Shown here piece after piece: positions 34,440-45,639 of a stretch of 64,000 bases of DNA; the first letter of the stretch is position 1; each line of letters begins with the position of its first letter. The position numbers and the translations under genes are program-made. The stretch covers positions 13,880,278 through 13,944,277 of the forward strand of contig NC_039507.1 in the NCBI RefSeq assembly GCF_003672135.1, written 5' to 3'. The notes under the pieces were generated by a model. It worked only from the letters and a program-made list of their open reading frames with translations, made no database searches and was not told the DNA's origin. This DNA comes from Ooceraea biroi. Lineage: Eukaryota > Arthropoda > Insecta > Hymenoptera > Formicidae.

Positions 34440-35280
34440 ATATGACCTAGATTTTGCATTAAAGTTTTTCTGTGTTTTTTGATATATGAATTTTTGTTTA
34501 AAAAAATAAACTTTTTCTTATATGCACATTATTGTTTAAAAAATTTTCTATATTAAATTGCCATTTTAATATTGCGATATTTTTTTGCCTGATTGATAAG
34601 TAGACGAAATGCTCGATAGATCCAATAGTTGTGCATACATTTTTATTAATAATGACAATAATATATTAATATGTAACATATATAATACAATTTACAATTT
34701 AAATTTAATATCTACGAATATAACATTTCAGTGTGTTAAAAATTCAGTGTTAAAAGTATGACTAAAAAAGCCGTTAAAATCATATATTATAGTAAATTGC
34801 AAATAATCGAATATAGTCGTGTCGCATAATACATGAGATTAAAATGGTTTTCCCATCCAATGCAATTGCAGAAATTGCATACTCCAATCGCAATTGTTCC
34901 AAGGTCGATTTCTTCATCTTGCTTCTTTCGTTGATTCTGTTCATCCTCTTCGCATTAGTTTAATCCTGGTAGATATCCTCTCGATCTCTCTTCCTTACTG
35001 TTCCACGTCACAAAAAGAAAATCACTTGATATCGCTTACGATTACCGTTTTTTTAATAACACCACACGATATAAGCGGAATTTCAACCAAAACATATTGC
35101 AGGCATGAGATTCCAAGTTAAAAGATAGAAGGACAATAATGGCAAACTCAAAAATAATCACACCAACCATGCTCAATAAAAATAATCAGTAGAAAAAAGA
35201 TAGATAAACAGATTATGCTCACGTATAGAAATTGAGTATCTCTACTTTTACTAAATCTCGCACAACCTCGTATAAATTTT
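34440..35280. other. AT-rich intron DNA, no gene seen
   Basis: I find no repeats with pairs, no coding frame with a domain and no RNA gene in this stretch. Confidence 0.55.
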
Positions 35281-35283
35281 ATA

Positions 35284-36220
35284 CAGGGTGTTTCAGGGTT
35301 AAGTGTCCTAATTTAAAATATGAATTCAGGACCTGAAAACAAGAAAAAATTTTCCTCTGGAGACATGTCCGTAAACGCTTTGTTTAAGAGATATTGACAT
35401 GTAAACATTTTTTCAAAATTCTTGATTACGATCAACTTGAGTTAAATACCAATAAGAAAAAAGTCTTCTTTGCCACAAATCTTGAGGTAATAAATGTTGT
35501 ACCCGTTGAAAATGATATGGATAACGTCCATCTGCTCTAACAGTTCTCCATATTGTAGTCGACGAAGTGTTTAATTTTGCTGCAGCTCTTCGTACACTGC
35601 TGGACGGATCATTATCAAAATGTTGTAATATGGCAGCACTCCTTTCTTCATTTCGTAAAGAGGCAAGCGTTCCATCAGTACGTGGCACTAAAGCAAATGA
35701 ACCTGTTTCTCTAAGCCGTTGAAATGTGGACCTGAAGATGGTCTTGTGTGGCAATCTTCTATTCGGAAATCGCATGGAATATTCACGACGGGCAGAATTA
35801 GTATTCCCATTACAAAAACCATACACGAACACCATATCAGCATATTCACTATTAGAGTAAATGCGAGGCATAATGATGCTTAGTTCGCAAAAGCGTCGAA
35901 CAAACTGAGAAATGTCATTGAGAAAATTTGATATGTTGATATGGTGATATGTCGATATAGTGTTTGTGTACCGTTTTTATAATGTCAATAGAGAGTTTTT
36001 GCAATAGCGTCAGACGCTATTGCAAAAGCTCTAATATTGATATGTACAGTTACGGAAAGAAGTTCGTATTAGCAATCATAATAAATTTATCATTCTAACT
36101 TTAGATATCAATATCTCTTAAACAAAGTGTTTACGGACATTTCTCCAGAGGAAAGTTTTTCTTGTTTTGATGTCCTGAATTCATATTTTAAATTAGGACA
36201 CTTAACCCTGAAACACCCTG
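35284..36220 (-). mobile_element. DUF4817-type mariner-superfamily element, internally deleted
   Basis: CAGGGTGTTTCAGGG and CCCTGAAACACCCTG form the ends, flanked by TA (35282-35283 and 36221-36222). Terminal inverted repeats are about 120 bp. The element keeps only the N-terminal part of its transposase. Confidence 0.93.
35413..35871 (-). pseudogene. DUF4817-type transposase N-terminus
   Basis: The protein MPRIYSNSEYADMVFVYGFC, then REYSMRFPNRRLP, then FQRLRETGSF, is the DUF4817 helix-turn-helix module common in ant and other insect transposases. It continues with SSVRRAAAKLNTSSTTIWR, a second DNA-binding helix pair. The frame ends by stop at 35413 after about 150 residues. The full family protein also has a DDE nuclease domain, absent here. 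It can therefore at most bind DNA. Confidence 0.85.
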
Positions 36221-36222
36221 TA

Positions 36223-37270
36223 TATCTTTATTAAATTATAAAACTATTTTTTATATCTTACACCTATAAAATTATAATAATTTAAAGTCACGTGCAGTTG
36301 ATGCGAACACTAACAAATTAATTCATATTTCTTGCAAATGTTATTACATCAACAAGCAAATTTAAATATCAAAGTAGTTATTTACATTGTTTTTCTTTAT
36401 ATCTTTAGAACAATTCTTTACAGATACTGTTTTAACAAGAAAACTTACGGAAGTTTCTTCATCCGATTTGATGAGCTTGAAACATATTGTAATGTACAAA
36501 AAACTAGGAGAAACATATCTTTTTATATGTACTCATATTCATTTTTAGGTGGCGAAATGATTGTGAAAAAAATCAGTTTTTTTTATATCATTAACATTAT
36601 GAAAGATATAAAAATTCTTTTAAGCAAAATTGAAGTTTCAAGAGTATTTCACACAGTTTCAAGAATATGTCAGTTCCAGATTTTTCGAAAATTTTATAAT
36701 TTTTAACGACTCCCGTCACTCATCATTCTTTTTAATATAAAAATTTCGTTTTAACCCACTAAATGGAAGAGTATTTCGAATCTAACCATGTATAACAATG
36801 TTACATTTCGAAAAACAGATTTCTCAATAAATAGATGGAGACATTTCCATACATAGGATATTCGTAGCCGCCTCTCTCTCTTAATACATCGATGTAATAC
36901 GTTGTCTTCAACTTTGTCATAATAAGAGATGATGATTACAAATAAACAGCATATATTATTACATAATATTTAAATAGCAACAATAATGGAACTACAGCAC
37001 AACAATAATGGAATAATTTCATAGTATATACATAACAGTCATATGTTTTTTTAACTTTTTTATTATGAAAGATTGTATAAACGTTCCCTGAAAGTAAAAT
37101 TTTATTTATAGGAAGCGTGTATTAAGGGATACCTCTAAACGTCAACGTAAAGTCAACGATTGGAATATACGAACAATAAAACAAAAACTAACGTACCTAT
37201 ACATCAGTAACCAATATTGATTTTCAATTATTTAATATATATATTATTAAAAGATACATAAATTTAAATG
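36223..37270. other. AT-rich intron DNA, no gene seen
   Basis: A 124-codon open stretch at 36332-36706 has no recognisable domain and is typical of AT-rich chance frames. Confidence 0.5.
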
Positions 37271-37272
37271 TA

Positions 37273-38931
37273 CAGTGAATGCAAAAAGTATTCGTACAGG
37301 GGAAATTTCTTTCAAAAAATCGTTATTTGTAGAAAATAAACTTTAATTAACAATATATTAATACTGAATACAATATATGTTATACTTCTGAATAATATTA
37401 CATCAACAAAAATATAATAATCGAAACATATCGTCCTTATAATTAACAAAAACAAAAACTTGTATTAATTCCTTGCGCAGAAAGTATTCGTACACTCCTT
37501 TTTTAATTAAAAAAACTTATTAATTAATACTTTGTAGGGTTTCCATTAGCATTAATTACAGCTTGTAGTCTTTGATTCATCGAGTGTACCAACTTTTGCG
37601 TAACAGTTGATGAGATAGAATTCCATTCTTGTTGAAGAGCTTTTTTTAAATCATTTTGATTAGAAATTTGCCTTTTTCTAATAGCATCTCCAAGAATTTT
37701 CCATAAATGTTCAATAGGATTCAATAGGATTGAGGTCGGGTGATTGGGGAGGTGTATATAATTGTTTCCGAACATTATATAAAAGCCATTGTTTTATATT
37801 ATATGCTGTATGTTTAGGATCATTGTCCTGTTGGAAAAAATATTTTTCCGCGATTCCTAATTTTTGTGCACTAGTATGAAGATTTTTTTTTAAATCTCTA
37901 TGTACATTTTGTGGTCCATTATACCATCAATAAAATGTAGATTGCCGACTCCAGCTGCGCTCATACACCCCCAAACAAGTACAGAACCGCCACCGTGTTT
38001 AACCGTCGGTATAAGATTTCTTAGGTCTAATTCTGTATTTTTTTTACGCCATACCATACGCCTGCCATCGGAGCCAAAAATATTATATTTGCTCTCATCT
38101 TAGAAAATAACTGTGTTCCAGAATTCACCCGGTTTATTTAAGTATTGTTTCGCAAATTCTAATCGTTTATTGCGATTAGTCGCATTTACTCAGAACTTTT
38201 TCCTAGCAACACGGCCATGATATTCATTTTCTCGCAATACATTTCGAACTGTGTTAGCGGAAACGTCCACACCGCGATTTTTTAGTTCGCCCGCAATCTT
38301 TGGAGCACTTGTTTTCGGATCCAGCTTTACTTGGCAAAGAATGAAACGTTTGTCGGTTTCAGTGAAGGCTTGTGGTCGGCCGCTTCTTGGTTTATTTTTA
38401 ACTGTTTTTTTAATACAAAAACGGTCAATTATTGATTGGACTGTTGATCGAGGTCTATCGATGAGCTGAGCAATTTCCCGTAGAGATTTACACTGATTGT
38501 GTAATTTAATAACGATTTTTCGCTCTTCTTCGTTAGTCTCCTTATTCTTGCGACCCATTTTGCTCTAATAACGCAGAAAGACTAATATGGGTAGTATTTC
38601 TAGGACCGTAACCGAGAAGTAAAACACACATTCCTATTGTAAACAAAAAAGCTCCACGTAAACACTTGTGTCGCAACGCTACAATCTAAATTTCTCAACT
38701 GTACGAATACTTTCTGCGCAGTGAATTACTACAAGTTTTTGTTTTTGTTAATTATAAGGACGATATCTTTCAATTATTATATTTTTCTTGATGTAATATT
38801 ATTCAGAGATATAACATATATTGTACTCTGTATTAATATATCGTTAATTAAAGTTTATTTTTTCCAAATAAGGATTTTTTCAAAGAAATCTCCCCTGTAC
38901 GAATACTTTTTGCACTCACTGTATGTAAATA
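37273..38931 (-). mobile_element. Tc1-family element (1.66 kb)
   Basis: The ends CAGTGAATGCAAAAAGTATT and its inverted match (aatactttttgcactcactg) are flanked by TA (37271-37272 and 38932-38933). The inverted repeats extend about 230 bp and contain a second inner copy of agtattcgtac. One transposase is encoded on the minus strand. Confidence 0.95.
37524..38558 (-). pseudogene. Tc1 transposase, decayed
   Basis: The intact start at 38558, MGRKNKETNEEERKIVIKL, leads into a paired-like helix-turn-helix: LREIAQLIDRPRSTVQSII and GRPQAFTETDKRFI. The first catalytic D lies in DESKYNIFGSDGRRMVWR at about 38100, directly after an in-frame TAG (38101-38103) that occupies a position usually F/T in the family. 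The stretch GGGSVLVWGCMSAAG is at about 37990. The C-terminal PIEHLWKILGDAIRKR, near the last acidic residue, is at about 37720-37670. Stops and frameshifts around 37780-37900 destroy the region of the second D. Confidence 0.88.
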
Positions 38932-39674
38932 AATAATATTTTCTGAATTTTATTTTTCTATATGTACTATATGTTTTATTATATTATACATATAAACATA
39001 TAACAAATTATTAATAAATGATACTGATTAGAGACGACGGTAAATTTATATATTAGGGAGCTTTAACTCCGATTTGGTTCAAAATTTAAAAGCTTTCTTT
39101 CAGCCTACAATTAGGAGTTATGATATTTTCAAGGCGGGCAAACAATATGTCGTTCTTGGAGAAAAATCATCAAGCGACAGGTTTCAAGCGCTATTCGCGT
39201 TTAGGAATAGTTTGTCTTTTGTACATTGTACTGTTACGTCCAGAGCTCCGTGAGCTCGAGGGAAGGGCGTAACACACGCCTCTCGAGTTCTGAGACACTC
39301 GGGTCTCAAAACTCGAGTCGAGCTGACCGATGAGTTCCGGCTGTAGGGTCAACGACCAAGGTTGATTTTACCCTTAACTTGGAACAAGTATACTCGTTGG
39401 TCCCTTTTTAGGTAAGAGAACTGAATCTCTTTTACCAGGGATAGGACTTGTACGACCTGTTGTGGGAAGGGAATTGATTGAGGTTTATTTCAATGAAAGA
39501 GATTTCCCTTTTTCTCAAGGAATTAACATTTTATATTTTATAAACTATTACGCAAATAAAATACATGGAGAAATACATTGAAATAAACGTAAATAAAATA
39601 CATCGAGAAATTTAAAAATGGTGAAACTATTTACAACACTACATTATCTCTTATAACTATGAAAAATATTTAAG

Positions 39675-40381
39675 TTACGGGTAGTCTAAAAAGAAATCCT
39701 GTATGAGGGACGCAGGGATTAGGACGGGATATTGGCGGTTCCTGGTAATGAGAGGAACAACGGTGTTAGGGCCGGCATGGACAAGTGCGGCCCTTAATCT
39801 AGAAACGTCGATGGAATCAGGTCCGAGGAGAATAGCATTGGACGGAAGGGGTAACACAAAAGTGGGAAAAAGATTGAGGAGGTGTTCTCGAAAGACTTCG
39901 AGACCACCTTCGTAGAAATCTCTCAACTCTTCGAGAGAAAGAAAGGATTGACCAGTGGTTAGTGGTTCTGGAAATGTTCGTGGAGGAATAAGTTCATCCA
40001 GATAGTCCTCATCTGGTAAACCAATAGGTGAGTACCACGGTGAGGAGATAACGGGAGAAGGGCAAGGGGAATAACGTGGGGACAAAGACGGATTAGCAGA
40101 TATGGAGGAGGATGAAGCGATGGAGGAGAACTCTTGTAATGTCTCCGAGGATGAGGAAGAAGAGTGAAGGGGTGATGATGACTATAAAGATGAACTAATT
40201 GATGTAGATGAGGGAAAATCGGGACTAGGGGACCGCGGAATCTGTTTAATATAGAAACTTCTTTTGCGTGGTGGTTCGCCCGAAGATAGTTTATTTTCGT
40301 CTACTGCGTGGGGTTGCCGTGGGTTATTTTCCGGCGGGGAAGCCGGGCTCTCGAGTCCGCGTGAACGTTTGGTGGGAGCCA
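39675..40381 (-). CDS. Unrecognised Ser/Pro-rich protein, exon 2, one in-frame stop
   Basis: I do not recognise this protein. The frame covers about 235 codons ending at 39675, with one TAG at 40184-40182. There is no in-frame ATG. A TAA stands just before the first codon, but a 141-base intron (40522-40382, donor AA|GTAAGC, acceptor ctttcttttaag|TG) would join the last A of the upstream exon to TG and create the start codon. The N-terminal third is rich in Ser, Pro, Arg and Lys (APTKRSRGLESPASPPENN). The C-terminal part looks globular, with FLSLEELRDFYEGGLEVF and GPDSIDVSRLRAALVHAG. The TAG may be the only lesion. It could be a gag-like or accessory protein of the carrier element. Confidence 0.6.
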
Positions 40382-40521
40382 CTTAAAAGAAAGGGACAAG
40401 TCACGTAAGTTCCAGGGAATATCTGTCGGACGGAGGTCTCCGCGAGAAAAAGGATTGGAAAACGAAAAACCGTGGGCGAAGATATTTTACAAATTATTAA
40501 TAACATAAGGAAATTTGCTTA

Positions 40522-40735
40522 CTTCCTCGATGTTCAGCGTTGTGGGTTGCCGTTTCTCCAGACCAAGGAGACAGAGAGAAGGCGAGGCGTTGATTCTTTG
40601 GCACACGTCCGTTTAGATAATCGACAAATTTTGTAAGACTTGTTTCCGCGGATTTTATGGAACTCCCGCACAAGATAGTGGCTACTGAGTGAGTCGAACT
40701 CTGGCAGATCGTTGCCTTTTTATATGCGTGGAAGG
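40522..40735 (-). promoter_or_regulatory. TATA box, untranslated exon and splice donor of the 40-kb gene
   Basis: On the minus strand TATAAAAA (40734-40727) stands about 40-48 bases upstream of initiator-like TCACT and TCAGT motifs. A 5' exon then runs to GAGGAA|GTAAGC, with the donor GT at 40522-40521. The intron has a good pyrimidine tract. The arrangement of TATA, short leader and intron splitting the ATG is coherent but untested. Confidence 0.5.
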
Positions 40736-41382
40736 GTCTAGGGGAGTGCTATTTCTTTTCCGGGAATTCACAAAAAATTGTTTGCGCAAACCATTGGTTA
40801 TCGCTTATAATAATTTACTTGGTATCAACGGACGGGTCTAATATATTTGCTTTCGTGAATCAAAGAAACCTCTTGGCGGTATTCTTTGATAATGTTTTTC
40901 GCGCGTCATTTGCGATAGTTAACCCTTTTAACCCCTAGATGTATAGTTTTCGAACGTCGTGGTAACGAGACGATTGCTTCATTAACCCAGATTTAACCAT
41001 GATTTAAAGACTTGTTTTGACCGTACATGTGCCAAATTTCACGGCTCTGATGAGAGCAATCGCTCAGGAATCAATTAATTATTTCTTTTCCGGGAACCGC
41101 GATATCTATCATCGTGACCCCGAGACCTCCGCCCACGCGTAATCTTTTTCGCGCGTGGCAACGACGTTCGTTGATTTAATCTTATATAGAATATTATGTA
41201 AAATCTTTTTAAGAATATTTTACTTTGGAAGCGAGGAACCATAGAGTCTACTGGACGTAACAGTACATATTGTAGATAAGTATATTCTTTATTGGAGACT
41301 ACTTTTTAAACAATTGTATAAACACTTGACTCAAGGTTTCGGTTGTTTAGATTATTATTGAAGTAATAATGTCTGGGGCAAA

Positions 41383-42492
41383 TATATAGAAAACTGACGC
41401 CACTCTCGATTTCAATGATTTTTTTAATGTCATCAAGATCATCATACTGACTGATCTTCAGAAGATTTTAGCCGGTCATTGTTTATTACAACGTTATTAA
41501 CAAAAGACGTTTTGCATCAATTTTCAGCTACCCACGTCAAACAAGAACTTGACTTTGACATATATTATATATAGAAGTCATTGTCCTGAGCATTGGCGGA
41601 TCCTGGGGGGTGGTTTTCGAGTTAAAACCCCCTCCTTCCAAATAAAGAAATCAGTTTTGCTGAATTTGTTTGAAAAAAATTTATAAAAAATAAAATGGAA
41701 TCAGAAGTGTCACCACGTCCTCGTCGTTGATCCTGAAGTAAAAGCTAAGCGTGATACTAAGAAAAGTATTAAACCAAATAATTTTGCATCCCCCCCCATT
41801 ATTGATATCAGGATCCGCTAGTGGTCCCAAGTAACCCGCACAAGGTTTTAGCCGTCGCTCGTAGTTTATTAAAAAGTTATTAAACACCTTTTATTTTCAA
41901 GTTTAATGATATTATACGAATTTCCACGCGAAAGGAGGAATTACGGGTTGAGTTAGGTTAGGTTAGGTTTTTGCGGAAGGAGATGCAGGAGCAGAGGCGA
42001 AACTCTTCTCCGTCCACACAGCATAAAACACTGGAATCTGCAAATTTATAAAGGATCTATAGATATGAATAGTGGAAGTGGACGGGGGAGAACGGAGCCC
42101 TTCCTCCTGCAAAAACCTAACTTAACCTAACCTAACCTAACTCAACTCTCAACATATCTTCTTTCACGTAGACAGTTGCAATTGAAAATTTGTGCAATAT
42201 CAAACAGTTTTTGTTAATAACGTTTTTAAAAAACAACGAGTGACGACTAAAACCTGTAAATTACTCGAGAGGATAATATCTATATGTCAAGGTCAGGTTC
42301 TTGCTTGGCATGGACAGCTAGCTGAAAATTCGTGCAAAATCATTAACTTAACAATAAACTTCTTTTGTAATAATTAATAACTTTTATTTAATAAACAATG
42401 ACCGCCGATTAAAAACCTTCTGAAGGTCACTTAAAGTGATGACATAGTAAAAAATGATTGAAATCGGAGGTAGCGCTAGTTTTCTATATATT
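41383..42492. mobile_element. CCTTGAC-family MITE with TTAGG tracts
   Basis: The left end gcaaatatatagaaaactgacgc and right end gcgctagttttctatatattt are inverted. Both arms carry ggtttta(g/a)cc, aacgttattaacaaaag and tagctgtcc-like text. Near the centre ggttaggttaggtt (41952-41966) and aacctaacctaacctaac (about 42119-42141) are themselves inverted. A second small repeat pair lies in the arm at about 41590-41830 (ggatcctgggggg and ccccccccattattg). Confidence 0.75.
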
Positions 42493-42631
42493 TACCTAAA
42501 ATACCACTTAATGAGTATTCCAAGAACGAATATTGTTTGCCCGCCTTTAAAATGTCATAACTCTTAATTGTAAGCTTCATGTAAATTTTGAACCAAATCG
42601 GAGGTAAGATCCCTAATATAGAAATTTACCG

Positions 42632-44193
42632 GGACAACCTCACTGATTGCAATGACCTTGACATATATGTATTTGAAAGGTCATAGCTCTGATTAATTTG
42701 CAAAAATTTTAGTCGCTCGTTGTTCATTACAAAATTATGAACAATTAAAATCAATGAAGACGCCTCTAATCGTAACATTTAGCGGAAAAAGTAATCTAAC
42801 CTAACCTAACCTACTTCTATAACTTCTATAATTTTACTTTTAAATTAAAATTTGGTTTGGTTAATTAATTTTGAGGTGGTGGCGCAGAGGGAAAGGCAAA
42901 GAAGTTTCGTCTCTCCTCCGCCCACACATTTCCTATGATAATTCATATAATAAAAATTCAACGATAACTGTGACATATATTATCAAAGACATTGCTTTGA
43001 CTAGTACTTGCGAAAAGTTTTAGCTATTGGTCGTTGTTTGTTATGAAGTTAAAAACTAACCTTTTTACAATTGAAGTAAATAATTAAAGTGAACAACTAA
43101 AATCGATATGATTGCCCCTAATCTTAACATTTATGCAAAACTTTTATGCTTTTATTAAAAAAAGAACAATGAGTGGTGGAGATATATTAAAAACTGTCAC
43201 ATTTTCGAAAGATATATAAATGTCATTATAAAGTACCTACTTTTGGAATTCAATTTTGTATTAAAACATTTTTCTATGTTTCATAATTTCGATAATATAC
43301 GCTCCGAAAAAAAACTTAATTTTTTTTAAGGGGTGAAACAGCTCATAAAAGAAATCAGGTGCATATAGGCATGTATACAAAAATAGGTGCCTCCTATTTT
43401 TTTTCATTCATCTTGACATTACGATAAATATATTTCAAAGTTATAATATCAAAGTCATAGAGTGTTACTTCCATAGATTTTCTTGCAACAGAAGTATACT
43501 TTCGTTTTAGTTATAATCAATTTTAAGTATTTTAAAATGTAACTCAAAATGTGGGACACGTATTTTTATATAAGTGCTAAATTTCATATTAGGATAAAAC
43601 ATATGTTTGAGAATGAAAACAATCGATGTCTTTTTTTTCTAAACAAATAGATAAGTCAAACAAACCTCTCTTCTATACTTTTAATTTCTGAAAATGTTTA
43701 AATCTTTCTAGATGAATATTAAAGAGCTCATTCTGAATTCACTATGTAATAAAGTTGTATTTTAAAAAGTGCAAAATTGAAACACCATTAAGTCGCATGA
43801 ATAAGACAAAAGATGGCATAAATTACTTATTTTTATTTTATTTAGCAATAGCATTTTTCTGGATGCAAGATAATATTAAAATGAACATTTTCAGCTTGGT
43901 CATAAAAATGTTAAATTATTACTTTATTTTCATTGTGTTATATCAAAATTTCTTAATTAGTTGTATAATAGTCATTAATTATAATATTATATCCATATAC
44001 ACGTTAATCCATATTCATTGGAGTAATATATGTGGATTCGCAAAACTTATATTATCTATATTTTATATAGATAATATAAATAATACAGATAACATAAATA
44101 ATAATAATAATATAGATAATATATGTATATATGTCATGATATGGAATATTAAATTATATAGAATATTAAATATATATATTATTGCGATATTTA
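42632..44193. other. Fragments of CCTTGAC-family MITEs in AT-rich DNA
   Basis: Partial arms are visible at 42655-42750 (gaccttgacatatatgtatt, tcgctcgttgtt) and 42966-43055 (gtgacatatattatcaaaga, ggtcgttgtttgtta), with a taacctaacctaacctac tract between them (42796-42814). The rest to 44193 is AT-rich with no gene. An open stretch at 43755-44240 is low-complexity. Confidence 0.55.
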
Positions 44194-44195
44194 TA

Positions 44196-44509
44196 CAGGG
44201 TGTTAATTTTCCACCTCTCACACAGTGTTATTCCTTATGAAAAGTTGAGTTGAAAAGTCCTGAACTATTTTTCTCTACGATGCTTAATGATAGAGATATT
44301 GTTAAATAAATACCAGCGAATTAACGCCATCCTTTAGAAATATACACGTCCGTAAGTCACATAACTGTCTTAACAGCATGAACGCAGCGGCGGAGTACTC
44401 ACGCACACTACCAGGCGCGCAGTTCAGTGACGTATGACCGACTAAAGATCGACGCTAATTGAAGAAATAACACTATGTACTTAATGGGCGGTGGAAAATT
44501 AACACCCTG
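44196..44509. mobile_element. Short mariner-type MITE (314 bp)
   Basis: CAGGGTGTTAATTTTCCACC and GGTGGAAAATTAACACCCTG form the ends, flanked by TA (44194-44195 and 44510-44511). Only about 40 bp are inverted. The interior is unique and shows no gene. Confidence 0.93.
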
Positions 44510-44524
44510 TATATATAAAAGTCA

Positions 44525-44563
<39 letters not shown>

Positions 44564-44669
44564 CAATTGAATTACATATTACATCTCTATATAGATTTGT
44601 ACGGCGTATCGCCAATAATGTCAATTCGTCGTTACGATCTTCGCTCGTGAGCGAGGGCCTTGCTCGCAA

Positions 44670-45630
44670 GCGAGCGACGGTCGCAACTAGAGAGCCTCTG
44701 AGAGAGAGAGTGGCGAATTGGATCACGTGACCTCATCACCTCTGATTGTTTGGGGGTATTTAGGCTCCATAGGATGATATTGTGTAATGAAAAGAGATTA
44801 AAAGCGTGGTTAATTCGCCGCATTACACAATCGGATCTCTTCGTAAATGATACATCATTAATTACTCTTGGAAGTATAATATTTGTCTCTTCGATTTGAT
44901 ATATATGAAATAAAACTACGAATATACATATTATTATCAGATTTCCATTTTTCGTGCAATTTATAAATTATAAAAATGCCTAAATCCTACAGTACTCCAA
45001 GATGCACGAATACGATCAAACAAGGATATTTGACAACATTTCCGCAAGATCCAGAAATAAAAAAAGCGGATTGATACTGCTGGAGTTACGAATTAGAAAT
45101 CTACAAAAACCGTTGCACGAAGTTAGTATACAAATGTATTCGAGCGTCCGCACAATAACATACTTAACACGTTACGTTATGTTAAGTATTGACCATAAAT
45201 TTACACTCATACTTACGAATAAACTTCAGCCAGCATTAATCTTACAGATTGTTTTTTGTGCTGAAGTTGGTCATATTCGTGCATGTGGGAGCACTGCAGG
45301 ATTTAAGCATTTTTATAATTTATAAATTGCACGAAAAATGTAAATCTGAAAATAAGATGTTATTCGTAGCTTTATATATGTATTTTATACATGTATATCA
45401 AATCAAAGAGACAAATACTTCCAAGATTAATTAATGATGTATCACTTACGAAGAGATCCGATTGTGTAATGCGGCGAATTAACCACGCTTTTAACCTCTT
45501 CTCACTCCAAAATGTCGACCTATGAAGCCTAAATACCTCCAACCAATCAGAGGCAATGAGGCCACGTGACCCAATTCGCCACTTTCTCCATCAGAGGCTC
45601 TCTAGTCGCAACGGCGAATTTGAGCGAGCG
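44670..45630. mobile_element. Palindromic P-like element with THAP start in both arms
   Basis: Arms of roughly 370 bp are inverted (ends cgcaactagagagcctctga and tcagaggctctctagtcgca). The left arm at 44976 reads MPKSYSTPRCTNTIKQG and has a stop at codon 33 (TGA, 45072-45074), then continues. The right arm, minus strand from 45310, reads MLKSCSAPTCTNMTNF, keeping the C-x4-C pair of a THAP zinc finger. THAP domains begin the transposases of P elements. The element looks like an inverted dimer of a P-like 5' end. No catalytic domain is present. Confidence 0.65.
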
Positions 45631-45639
45631 AAAGTACGG

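Larger units (their letters stand above)
39232..41262 (-). mobile_element. TG...CA element with 12-bp inverted ends, carries a spliced gene
   Basis: The ends are TGTTACGTCCAG and CTGGACGTAACA, flanked by a GTAC duplication (39228-39231 and 41263-41266). TG...CA ends with a 4-bp duplication fit an LTR retroelement insertion. No paired LTR or primer site is seen inside, so it may be a 2.03-kb solo LTR. The 319-bp solo LTR at 48.9 kb has a similar start (TGTTGCGTCCAG). Unlike most solo LTRs it contains a promoter, an intron and an open frame on the minus strand. Confidence 0.8.
39046..42631. mobile_element. Large palindromic element split by later insertions
   Basis: The segment 39046-39170 (tatattaggg, then actccgatttggttcaaaat, then ggcgggcaaacaatat) is the inverted match of about 42510-42631. 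Between the arms lie the TG...CA element (39232-41262) and a CCTTGAC-family MITE (41383-42492), both inserted later. Confidence 0.8.

Noticed and set aside
43755..44240. 161-codon plus-strand frame rich in Ile, Asn and Tyr
   Set aside because: It is low-complexity AT-rich DNA, partly over a MITE end; no coding evidence.
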